Assembly: GCA_017530275.1 (NCBI GenBank)
Contig: JAFXMP010000131.1
Coordinates: forward strand, 1-47,098
Reading direction: 5' to 3'
From: Clostridia bacterium
GTDB taxonomy: Bacteria; Bacillota_A; Clostridia; Christensenellales; Aristaeellaceae
DNA: 47,098 nt
The notes beneath the pieces were generated by a model, which was not told the DNA's origin, ran no database searches, and saw only the letters and a program-made list of their open reading frames with translations. The translations under genes and the position numbers were made by a program. Positions 40,484 to 47,098 of this stretch are shown here, one piece after another (positions within the stretch are counted from its first letter, which is position 1; each line of letters begins with the position of its first letter).

Positions 40484-41517
40484 CCCACACCGAATTTTTT
40501 TCCGCCCTGCGCAGCGGACAGATCGAAAAATGTTACCTGTTCGAGGGCGAAGAAGAGTTTACCAAGCAGGCCGCCTTGAAAGCCCTGCGGGAAAAAGTCG
40601 CGGGCGGGGATTTTGCCGCCATGAACGATACCCGCTTGGCGGACCCGGCCCCGGACGCGCTGATCGCCGCGGCGGAAACACTGCCCTTCATGAGCGAAAA
40701 ACGGTTCCTGGAGGTGCGGGACAGCGCTATGCTCCTTTCCGGTAAAGCCAAAGAATACGACGAGGACAGCGCGGTAAAGCGCCTGGACGGGTATTTGAGC
40801 GAGCTGCCAGACACGGCGGTGATCGTCTTTTCCGTGCGCGGCAAGGCGGACGGAAGGAAAAAGCTGTATCATGCGCTGAAAAAGAAAGCCAAAATCGTGT
40901 CCTTCGATCCCCTGGACGACAAAGAACTGGCCCAGTGGATCGCCCGCACCCTGAAAAAAGAGGGAAAAAAAATCAGCGTCCCCGCCTGCCAGCGCTTATG
41001 GTTTTCCGCCGGGCGGGACCTGACGCTGCTGAATAATGAGATCGGCAAACTCATCGCCTACGCAGGCGACAGGGAGGAAGTAACGGAAGCGGATGTGGAC
41101 GCCATCTGCGTGCAGTCCACGGAATATAAGGTGTTCGATATGTCCGACGCCCTGCTGTCCGGACAGGGCGCCAAAGCCCTGCGCATGCTGGACGGTCTGC
41201 TGCGGGACGGGGAAGAGAGGCTGATGCTGCTTTCCTTGCTGGGCAGGCAGTGCCGCCAGCTTCGCTATGCCAAAGCCCTGGCCGCCGAAGGCCGCCAGTC
41301 GGGGGAAATCGCGGGAAAGTTAGGCGTGCCTCCCTTCGTGGCCCGGAAAACCCTGGACACCGCCCGGTCCTACACCCTGGCACAGTTGGGCGAAATGGCC
41401 CGGCTGTGCCTGGACACAGAATATTTGGTGAAAAGCGGACAGCTGAACGACGCGGGCGCCTTGGAAAAGGTAATGCTGCAAATTCTATCCATGCGGGAGG
41501 CGAATCGGTATGTATGA
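40480..41517 (+). CDS. holA: DNA polymerase III subunit delta
   Basis: The 345-residue clamp-loader delta subunit opens the sliding clamp. The N-terminal region KCYLFEGEEEFTKQAALKALREK replaces a true Walker A, as normal for delta. LPFMSEKRFLEVRDS, FDPLDDKELAQWIARTLKKEG and the helical C-terminal domain with LLSLLGRQCRQLRYAKAL follow. It follows comEC directly, the common Firmicutes order, overlapping by four bases with AAGGAG upstream. The rpsT gene often found next is not here; rsmG follows instead, overlapping by eight bases. Confidence 0.92.
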   Translation: MTHTEFFSALRSGQIEKCYLFEGEEEFTKQAALKALREKVAGGDFAAMNDTRLADPAPDALIAAAETLPFMSEKRFLEVRDSAMLLSGKAKEYDEDSAVKRLDGYLSELPDTAVIVFSVRGKADGRKKLYHALKKKAKIVSFDPLDDKELAQWIARTLKKEGKKISVPACQRLWFSAGRDLTLLNNEIGKLIAYAGDREEVTEADVDAICVQSTEYKVFDMSDALLSGQGAKALRMLDGLLRDGEERLMLLSLLGRQCRQLRYAKALAAEGRQSGEIAGKLGVPPFVARKTLDTARSYTLAQLGEMARLCLDTEYLVKSGQLNDAGALEKVMLQILSMREANRYV

Positions 41518-42226
41518 TCTGAGACCCCTTCTTCGTTCAGCCAATGTACCCGTAACAGAAGAAGCAGTAAACAAGCTGAACCGCTATTGGGAAATGCTCG
41601 TGGACTGGAACGGGCGCATGGATCTGACCAGCGTACCGCCGGAGGAGATGGCGGAGCGCCACTTTTTGGATTCCCTGCTGCCGCTGACAAAGGAAGAACT
41701 GTTTCCCGCTGGGATCAGCCTGATCGACGTGGGCACGGGGGCGGGTTTTCCCGGTCTTGCCCTGGCTATCGCCCGGCCTGATTGCCGGGTGACCCTGCTG
41801 GAAGCCATGCAGAAGCGGTGTCAGTTTTTGCAGGCCGTATGTGACGAATTGGGCCTTGCCAACGCGCGGGTGATCCAGAATCGCGCGGAAGTTTCAGGCC
41901 GGGAGCCGGAATACCGGGAGCTGTACGACCGCGCCGTGGCCCGTGCCGTAGCTCCACTGAATGTGCTTTGCGAATACCTGCTGCCCTTCGTAAAAAATGG
42001 CGGCCTGGCCCTTTGCTGGAAGGGACCGGCGGCGGAGGAAGAGCTTCCCGACGGCTCCTTCGCAGCAAAGGTCCTGGGCGGCGAAATGGGCGAGATCATC
42101 GAATTGCCCTGCGGTGATACGCGCCATGTGATCGTGCCTGTGAAAAAGCAGACCGAAACCCTTCCCCAATATCCCCGAAAAAACGGCATCCCCGCCAAGC
42201 GTCCCCTGAAAAACGGCAAAAAGTGA
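41510..42226 (+). CDS. rsmG: 16S rRNA (guanine(527)-N7)-methyltransferase
   Basis: The 238-residue SAM-dependent methyltransferase (GidB) methylates G527 of 16S rRNA. An N-terminal helix LNRYWEMLVDWNGRMDLTSV precedes the motif AERHFLDSLLPL, then the SAM site LIDVGTGAGFPGLALAIARP, VTLLEAMQKRCQFL and the late YDRAVARAVAPLNVLCEYLLPFVKNGG. The C-terminus has an extra basic tail (PRKNGIPAKRPLKNG) normal in Firmicutes. It is upstream of noc, as in Bacillus, but mnmG does not precede it. A terminator follows at 42272. Confidence 0.94.
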   Translation: MYDLRPLLRSANVPVTEEAVNKLNRYWEMLVDWNGRMDLTSVPPEEMAERHFLDSLLPLTKEELFPAGISLIDVGTGAGFPGLALAIARPDCRVTLLEAMQKRCQFLQAVCDELGLANARVIQNRAEVSGREPEYRELYDRAVARAVAPLNVLCEYLLPFVKNGGLALCWKGPAAEEELPDGSFAAKVLGGEMGEIIELPCGDTRHVIVPVKKQTETLPQYPRKNGIPAKRPLKNGKK

Positions 42227-42271
42227 GCCCGAAAAGCTACGAACCGACCGCTTTCCCGTCGAACGGTTCTC

Positions 42272-42305
42272 CCTCCTCCCGAAAGAAATCCGGCAGGAGG
42301 TTTTT
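42272..42305 (+). terminator. Intrinsic terminator after rsmG
   Basis: CCTCCT, one mismatch and CCG (42272-42281) pair with CGG, mismatch and AGGAGG (42291-42300) across a 9-base loop. The stem is followed by TTTTTCTTTTT. It lies 46 bases after the rsmG stop and would separate the comEC-holA-rsmG run from noc. The AGGAGG arm is also ribosome-site-like but has no start codon after it. Confidence 0.75.
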
Positions 42306-42414
42306 CTTTTTCGCAGAATCCCTTTCCCCAAGAGCGCGGCGCGGACCCCGGCCGTCGGGGGAGGGCCGGACAGTCTGTGACGCGCTCGATTTACGATTTG
42401 GGAGGAATGGGGCC

Positions 42415-43218
42415 ATGAGCGTTTTACGGGAGGGACAAGCTGGGCCGGGCCGCCAGGCGTGCTGGCTGCCTCTGGACCGGATCGTACCCAATCCCCGGCA
42501 GCCCCGGAGAAGCTTCGACGATTACGCTTTGATGGAATTGGCTTCCTCCATCCGCCAGCACGGCCTGCTGCAGCCCATTACTGTGCGGGCGGCGGGAGGC
42601 GGCTATGAAATCGTTATGGGTGAAAGACGCTACAGGGCCTGTCTAATGCTCGGCTATACCCACATCGACGCTTTCATCCTGCCAGCGGGAGAAGAGGAAA
42701 GCGCTTTGCTGGCCCTGATCGAAAACCTGCAGCGGCAGGACCTGCACTATTTTGAGGAAGCCGAAGCCTACGCTGGCCTCATCGCAGGGGGGCTTTCCCA
42801 GGAAACCCTGGCCCGGCGGCTGGGCAAAAGCGCATCCGGCATCGCCAACAAATTGAGGCTGCTGAAATTGGATGAAGGCCTGCGCCAATACCTCATGGAA
42901 GAAGGCTTGAGCGAGCGTCACGCCCGGGCGCTGCTGTCCCTTTCCGATCCCCAAGCCCGCAGCCGCGTGGCCCGCCATGCGGCGGAATCCCATTTGACGG
43001 TGCGGGAAACGGAAGCGCTGGTGCGAAAGACCCAAAAGCGCCTGCCCACGCCTCCCGTGCGCAAGGTGATCTCCCTGGTACACGACCCCCGCTTGTACGT
43101 GAACGCCATCAAGAACGTGATGCGCCAGATGCAGGAAACGGGCCTCGATGCCGCCATGGAGACCCAGGATGGGGATTCCTGGCTGGAAATGCGCATCCGC
43201 ATACGGAAGTATCCATAA
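42415..43218 (+). CDS. noc: Nucleoid occlusion protein, ParB/Noc family
   Basis: This 267-residue DNA-binding CTPase-type ParB relative has the N-terminal ParB domain (PLDRIVPNPRQPRRSFDD, QHGLLQPITVR, the CTP-binding GERRYRA), then ALIENLQRQDLHYFEEAEAY, a helix-turn-helix (LSQETLARRLGKSASGIANKLRLL) and a C-terminal dimer domain (DPRLYVNAIKNVMRQMQETG, then MRIRIRKYP) like Noc. Its place after rsmG supports noc rather than spo0J. ATG 42415 has GGGAGG upstream. With this start the protein lacks the amphipathic membrane-targeting helix found at the N-terminus of Bacillus Noc, so that property is uncertain. Chromosome binding near the replication origin and division control are inferred from the family. 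Confidence 0.85.
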   Translation: MSVLREGQAGPGRQACWLPLDRIVPNPRQPRRSFDDYALMELASSIRQHGLLQPITVRAAGGGYEIVMGERRYRACLMLGYTHIDAFILPAGEEESALLALIENLQRQDLHYFEEAEAYAGLIAGGLSQETLARRLGKSASGIANKLRLLKLDEGLRQYLMEEGLSERHARALLSLSDPQARSRVARHAAESHLTVRETEALVRKTQKRLPTPPVRKVISLVHDPRLYVNAIKNVMRQMQETGLDAAMETQDGDSWLEMRIRIRKYP

Positions 43219-43234
43219 TATGGGGGATATTTCT

Positions 43235-43273
43235 GCGCGGACAGGACTATCCACCACTGGCGGCTGTCCGCGC
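43235..43273 (+). terminator. Perfect 10-bp hairpin after noc
   Basis: GCGCGGACAG (43235-43244) and CTGTCCGCGC (43264-43273) are perfectly complementary with a 19-base spacer. The hairpin starts 17 bases after the noc stop. It is followed by TTCG rather than a U-run, so it may be a transcript end that depends on other factors, or an mRNA stability element. Confidence 0.5.
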
Positions 43274-43370
43274 TTCGTCGCCCTTCCAAGAAAGCCATAA
43301 GGAAAGATTGACTTTTCTTTCACAGCAGAAGGTGTGAACGCGTTTCACTCCTTTTTTCTTGTCCAGCGGC

Positions 43371-43399
43371 TTGAATAAAGCGGCGGTTTCATTTATAAT
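43371..43399 (+). promoter_or_regulatory. Promoter of the DUF2461-phosphohexomutase operon
   Basis: TTGAAT (43371-43376), a 17-base spacer and TATAAT (43394-43399) precede the GTG start at 43433 by 33 bases. A near-palindrome GTGAACGCGTTTCAC lies about 30 bases upstream of the -35 box. Confidence 0.7.
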
Positions 43400-43432
43400 A
43401 GAAATGGTGAATTCTGCTTGGGAGGCGCAAAC

Positions 43433-44137
43433 GTGTTTCAGGGCTTTGGAAAGGATATGATCCCTTTCTTTCTCGATCTGCGGTTTCATAACGACAAATC
43501 TTTCATGGACGCCAACCGGGACAGGTATCTCCGGGATGTGCGCCAGCCTTTTTATGATTTTATCGGAGCCATGGGGCCGGGCATGCAGAAGATCGCGGAG
43601 GATATGGAGGTGCGGCCCGTCAAGTGCCTTTCACGCATCAACCGGGACACCCGTTTCAGCAAGGACAAGTCCCCCTACCGGGACCATTTGTGGGTAGCCT
43701 TCCGGCAAAGCGGCAGGCCCAACGACGGTACGCCCTTTTACTGGTTTGAGATCAGCCCGGAGTATGTGAGCTGGGGCGCGGGTATCTGGGGCGAAAGCCG
43801 GGATACCATGGACGTGATGCGCCGGAGGATGCTTGCCCATCCCGATGATTTCCTGCGCCTGCTGCCCATGCTGAAAGAGCGGAACTTCGCCCTGGCGGGG
43901 CCGGAATGGAAGAAAATGAAGCCCCCGGAAGAATTGCCGGAGGTACTTTGGCCCTGGTATCTGAAACGCTCGGTGTACGCGGAGCGGCAGGGCACGCAGC
44001 TATCATGGATTCACTCACCCGACATCGTGAACCGGGTGATGGAGGATTATACCGCGCTGGCCCCTCTGTACTGGATTTTCAGGGGCTGCGTGGAGGAAGC
44101 AATGAACCAAATGGATGAGCAGGGAGGGAATGTATGA
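43433..44137 (+). CDS. DUF2461 family protein
   Basis: The 234-residue protein belongs to the widespread DUF2461 family (TIGR02453-like), whose biochemical role is not established. The family opening FFLDLRFHNDKSFMDANRDRY is present. So are a middle segment LSRINRDTRFSKDKSPYRDHLWVAF and WFEISPEYVSWGAGIW, all typical. No signal peptide or membrane span is seen. GTG 43433 has GGGAGG seven bases upstream; a TTG 15 bases earlier overlaps that site. Its stop overlaps the start of the phosphohexomutase gene (ATGA), so the two are coupled. Confidence 0.85.
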   Translation: MFQGFGKDMIPFFLDLRFHNDKSFMDANRDRYLRDVRQPFYDFIGAMGPGMQKIAEDMEVRPVKCLSRINRDTRFSKDKSPYRDHLWVAFRQSGRPNDGTPFYWFEISPEYVSWGAGIWGESRDTMDVMRRRMLAHPDDFLRLLPMLKERNFALAGPEWKKMKPPEELPEVLWPWYLKRSVYAERQGTQLSWIHSPDIVNRVMEDYTALAPLYWIFRGCVEEAMNQMDEQGGNV

Positions 44138-45642
44138 TTACTGGTTTGCGTGGGCTGAAAAGCGGCACGGATGTACGCGGACGGGCGCTGGGAGAGGACG
44201 CGCCGCTGACGGGAGCTGTGGCTGCCCGGATCGGCGGAGCGTTCGTGCAATGGCTGAGGGAACGGGGGGTGGACAATCCTCGGGTGGCCCTGGGCCGGGA
44301 TTCCCGCGTCACGGGCGAAGCGCTGCTGAACGCCTGCGCCAAGGGCTGTATGATGGCGGGGGCTCAGGTGGAAACCTACGGCATGTGCACCACCCCGGCC
44401 ATGTACATGAGCCTGATTACGGAAGGCTTTGAGTGCGACGGTTCTATCATGATCACCGCCAGCCACCATCCCTTTGACCGCAACGGCCTGAAATTTTTCA
44501 CCAAGGAAGGCGGCATCGAAAGCACCGACCTGGACGCCATCCTGGACATTGCGGAAAGCGATTCACCCCTGAATGGCGGCAGCTCCCCCATCGTGAAGCG
44601 GGATTTCCTGCCCGTGTACTGCGAGCAGCTCAAGGACCGCATTCGCCAGGGTCTGGATACCGACGTGCAAAAGCCCCTGCTGGGCCTGCATGTGCTGGTG
44701 GACGCGGGCAACGGCGCGGGCGGCTTTTACGCCGGGCTCATGGAGGATTTAGGCGCTTGGGTGGAGGGCAGTCAGTTCTTAGAGCCGGACGGCATGTTCC
44801 CCAACCATATCCCCAATCCGGAAAACGAGCAGGCCATGGCTTCGGTCAGCGCCGCCGTGGTGAAGGCCGGGGCGGACCTGGGCGTGATTTTCGATACCGA
44901 CTGCGACCGGGCCGCCATCGTGGACCGCACAGGCCGGGAAATCAACCGCAACCGGCTCATCGCCCTGATTTCCGCCATTTTGCTGGATAAGAAGCCGGGG
45001 CTCACCATCGTGACCGATTCGGTTACTTCTTCCGGCCTTGCCCAGTTCATCATGGAATGGGGCGGGGAACATTACCGCTTCAAGCGGGGCTACCGCAACG
45101 TGATCAACGAAGCCAAGCGCCTCAATGAAGCGGGCATCGACTGTCCCTTGGCCATCGAAACCAGCGGCCACGCCGCCCTGCGGGAAAACCACTTCTTAGA
45201 CGACGGCATGTACCTGGTGACGGTGCTGATCTGCGAGGCCATGCGCTTAAAGCAGGAGGGCAAGGAGCTGTCCGACCTGATCGCCGACCTTCGGGAGCCG
45301 GTAGAAAGCGCCGAGATCCGCCTGGACATCACCGCCGAGGACTTCCGCGCCGCGGGCCGGGCCGCCATCGAAAAGGTGATGGATCACGCGTCCTTCGCCC
45401 CCGGCTGGCACATCGCCCCGGACAACCGGGAGGGCGTGCGCATCAATTTCGATCTGGACGGCGGCTTCAGCAACGGCTGGTTCCTGCTGCGCCTGTCCGT
45501 TCACGACCCGGTGCTGCCCTTGAACCTGGAAAGCGACGTAGCGGGCGGCGTCAAAGAGATGGCCCAGGCCCTGCTTTCCACCCTGGACGGCGTGGAAGGG
45601 GTCGAGCTGGGGAAGCTGCGGGAGTTTATTGAAAAAACATGA
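44134..45642 (+). CDS. Phosphomannomutase/phosphoglucomutase
   Basis: The 502-residue alpha-D-phosphohexomutase interconverts hexose-6-phosphate and hexose-1-phosphate, feeding nucleotide-sugar and glycan synthesis. Domain 1 carries the phosphoserine site MITASHHPFDRNGLKFF. Domain 2 has the metal loop DTDCDRAAI, domain 3 the sugar-binding ETSGHAALRENHFLDDG, and domain 4 the phosphate-contacting region near APDNREGVRINFDLDGG. ManB-type and Pgm-type specificity cannot be told apart by eye. It is coupled to the DUF2461 gene and followed by repeat element copy C. It could supply sugar-1-phosphates for the glycosyltransferase operon at 19.4-23.3 kb, though that link is only inference. Confidence 0.9.
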   Translation: MITGLRGLKSGTDVRGRALGEDAPLTGAVAARIGGAFVQWLRERGVDNPRVALGRDSRVTGEALLNACAKGCMMAGAQVETYGMCTTPAMYMSLITEGFECDGSIMITASHHPFDRNGLKFFTKEGGIESTDLDAILDIAESDSPLNGGSSPIVKRDFLPVYCEQLKDRIRQGLDTDVQKPLLGLHVLVDAGNGAGGFYAGLMEDLGAWVEGSQFLEPDGMFPNHIPNPENEQAMASVSAAVVKAGADLGVIFDTDCDRAAIVDRTGREINRNRLIALISAILLDKKPGLTIVTDSVTSSGLAQFIMEWGGEHYRFKRGYRNVINEAKRLNEAGIDCPLAIETSGHAALRENHFLDDGMYLVTVLICEAMRLKQEGKELSDLIADLREPVESAEIRLDITAEDFRAAGRAAIEKVMDHASFAPGWHIAPDNREGVRINFDLDGGFSNGWFLLRLSVHDPVLPLNLESDVAGGVKEMAQALLSTLDGVEGVELGKLREFIEKT

Positions 45643-45648
45643 GGAAAC

Positions 45649-45742
45649 AAGATTTGAGAGTTATATAGCTGTCATATTCCGAGCGATCAATGAACGACAA
45701 AAAAATATCTCAACTCTCCACTCTCAACTCTCCACTCTGTCA
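45649..45742. repeat. Intergenic element with AACTCTC-type arrays (copy C)
   Basis: The right end (45705-45742) has ATATCTCAACTCTCCACTCTCAACTCTCCACTCTGTC, five units alternating AACTCTC and CACTCTC. The left end is reduced to AGATTTGAGAGTTA (45650-45663). It starts seven bases past the phosphohexomutase stop and lies upstream of transketolase. The shortened left arm suggests a decayed copy. Confidence 0.7.
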
Positions 45743-45796
45743 CTATACGCCAAGCGAATACATACATAGAGAAACAATAAATTGGAGGAGAGCAAA

Positions 45797-47098
45797 ATGG
45801 ATATCCGTCAGAAGACTGTCAACACCATCCGCACCTTAGCCGCCGACACCGTACAGAAGGCCAAGAGCGGCCATCCCGGCGCGCCCATGGGTATGGCTCC
45901 CATGGCTTACGCCGTGTGGATGAACCAAATGAAGCACAACCCCAAGAATCCCACCTGGCCCGACCGTGACCGGTTCGTGCTGAGCAGCGGCCACGCCAGC
46001 GCCCTCATGTACACCATGCTTCACCTGACCGGCTACGGCCTGACCATCGACGATCTGAAGGGCTTCCGTCAGTGGGGCACCAAGACCCCCGGCCATCCTG
46101 AATACCGCCACACCGTGGGCGTGGAAACCACCACCGGCCCCCTGGGCCAGGGCGTTGCCAACGCCGTGGGCTTCGCCATCGCCGAAACCATGCTGGCCGC
46201 CCACTTCAACCGCCCCAACTTCCCCATCGTGGACCACCGGGTGTACGCTTTCTGCGGCGACGGCTGCATGATGGAGGGCATCTCCAGCGAAGCCTGCTCC
46301 CTGGCGGGCACCCTGAAATTAGGCAAGCTGACCCTGCTGTACGACGACAACGAAATCTCCATCGAGGGCAGCACGGACATCGCTTTCCGGGAGAACGTGC
46401 CCGCCCGGTTTGAAGCCTACGGCTGGCAGGTGATCCGCCTCACTGACGGCAACGACCCGGAAGCCATCATCGCCGCCATCGAGGAAGCCAAGAAGGACGA
46501 ACGGCCCACCCTGATCGTGTGTCCCACCAAGATCGGCTTCGGCTGCCCCGCCAAGGAAGGCAAAGCCTCCGCCCACGGCGAACCCCTGGGCCCGGACAAC
46601 GTGCTGGCTACCAAGCAGAACTTAGGCATGCCGGAGGAAGACTTCTGCGTGCTGCCCGAAGTATACGAGCACGTCAACGCCCTGATGGAAAAGAACGAAA
46701 AGGCCGAAGCGAAGTGGAACGAGCTGTTTGTGAACTACTGTAAGGCCTATCCCGAGCTGGCCGAGGAATGGGAAGCCTGGCACAGCACCGAACTGCCCGA
46801 TGAAGTGGCCCTGAACGACGCCCTGTGGCAGTGGGGCGACAAGATGGCCACCCGCGCCACCTCCGGCGAAATGATCAACCGGCTGGCCAAGCTCCTGCCC
46901 AACCTGGTTGGCGGCAGCGCCGACCTGGCCCCCTCCAACAAGACCTACATCAAGGACGGCGGCGATTATTCCGCCGAAAACCGTGCGGGCCGCAACCTGC
47001 ACTTCGGCGTGCGCGAGCATGCCATGGCGGCCATCTGCAACGCCATCGCGCTGCATGGCGGTCTGCGGGTCTACTGCGGCACCTTCTTCGTGTTCAGC
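45797..47098 (+). CDS. tkt: Transketolase, 3' end beyond the window
   Basis: The first 434 residues of a full-length-type transketolase (normally about 660) are present. The enzyme moves two-carbon units in the non-oxidative pentose phosphate pathway. The N-terminal thiamine diphosphate domain shows SGHPGAPMGMAPMAY, FVLSSGHASALMY, GPLGQGVANAVG and the cofactor motif GDGCMMEGISSEACSLAG with YDDNEISIEG. The second domain begins at about residue 350, with GSADLAPSNKT and the catalytic Glu region HFGVREHAM near the window end. ATG 45797 follows TTGGAGGAG. The frame is open to the last base. Confidence 0.95.
   Translation, partial: MDIRQKTVNTIRTLAADTVQKAKSGHPGAPMGMAPMAYAVWMNQMKHNPKNPTWPDRDRFVLSSGHASALMYTMLHLTGYGLTIDDLKGFRQWGTKTPGHPEYRHTVGVETTTGPLGQGVANAVGFAIAETMLAAHFNRPNFPIVDHRVYAFCGDGCMMEGISSEACSLAGTLKLGKLTLLYDDNEISIEGSTDIAFRENVPARFEAYGWQVIRLTDGNDPEAIIAAIEEAKKDERPTLIVCPTKIGFGCPAKEGKASAHGEPLGPDNVLATKQNLGMPEEDFCVLPEVYEHVNALMEKNEKAEAKWNELFVNYCKAYPELAEEWEAWHSTELPDEVALNDALWQWGDKMATRATSGEMINRLAKLLPNLVGGSADLAPSNKTYIKDGGDYSAENRAGRNLHFGVREHAMAAICNAIALHGGLRVYCGTFFVFS

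Noticed and set aside
43330..43347. GTGAACGCGTTTCAC as a parS or Noc-binding site near noc
   Set aside because: It has a CGCG centre and an extra base in one arm. It matches neither the parS consensus (TGTTTCACGTGAAACA) nor the Bacillus Noc site (ATTTCCCGGGAAAT) well enough.

Overview
The window joins two different genomes. Bases 1 to about 2630 have lower G+C, use AGA/AGG arginine and ATA isoleucine codons, and resemble a Lachnospiraceae-type Clostridium relative: a NarL-type response regulator, a decayed Rpn-family nuclease/transposase gene and the first third of proA. At about 2622-2635, proA stops in mid-gene against the broken 3' end of a sugar-binding protein gene on the other strand. 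Everything after that is G+C-rich and codon-biased throughout. The right-hand 44.5 kb looks like a gut or rumen Clostridia, possibly Christensenellales: low-GC-Gram-positive style AGGAGG ribosome sites, consensus sigma-A promoters, a butyrate kinase, an rsmG-noc pair, and secreted SH3 and FMN-binding flavoproteins. The taxonomy is inference. The junction is most simply an assembly or binning chimera; true recombination cannot be excluded from sequence alone.

Layout of the right-hand part. 2.6-9.0 kb: a carbohydrate uptake module (Gfo/Idh/MocA oxidoreductase, GNAT-like acyltransferase, two LplB/LplC-type permeases, binding protein) on the minus strand, diverging from a LacI-family regulator; both promoters and two palindromic candidate operators are visible. 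9.1-11.9 kb: an exported flavoprotein with three FMN-binding domains and a fumarate-reductase-type FAD domain. 12.0-17.7 kb: transport genes (CtpE-like P-type ATPase, a two-gene polar amino acid ABC transporter without its binding protein, a MATE exporter). 17.8-18.1 kb: a tRNA-Gln(CUG)/tRNA-Glu(CUC) transcription unit. 18.3-24.7 kb: butyrate kinase, a GT2-APC permease-sugar phosphotransferase operon, an RpiB-family isomerase and a flavin reductase. 24.9-29.6 kb: a BaiN-like flavoprotein and a 1171-residue secreted protein with nine SH3-like repeats, a peptidoglycan-binding domain and an unassigned C-terminal domain. 29.9-36.6 kb: pyrimidine-nucleoside phosphorylase, a secreted protein with an internal duplication, a 937-residue membrane protein with about 16 TPR-like repeats, and an acyltransferase-3 protein. 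36.7-43.2 kb: two metallo-beta-lactamase-fold hydrolases, comEC, holA, rsmG and noc in a tightly overlapped run. 43.4-47.1 kb: a DUF2461 gene coupled to a phosphohexomutase, then transketolase, cut by the window end.

No classical defence island, prophage, CRISPR array or complete insertion sequence was seen. The most unusual features are a dispersed family of intergenic elements whose ends are inverted runs of an about 7-bp motif (AACTCTC or a relative), one of which carries a near-consensus promoter; the orphan C-terminal domain of the SH3 protein; the zinc-ribbon/TPR/lipocalin-like membrane protein; and the triple FMN-binding flavoprotein. Functions are family-level inferences made by reading translations; no database search was run.
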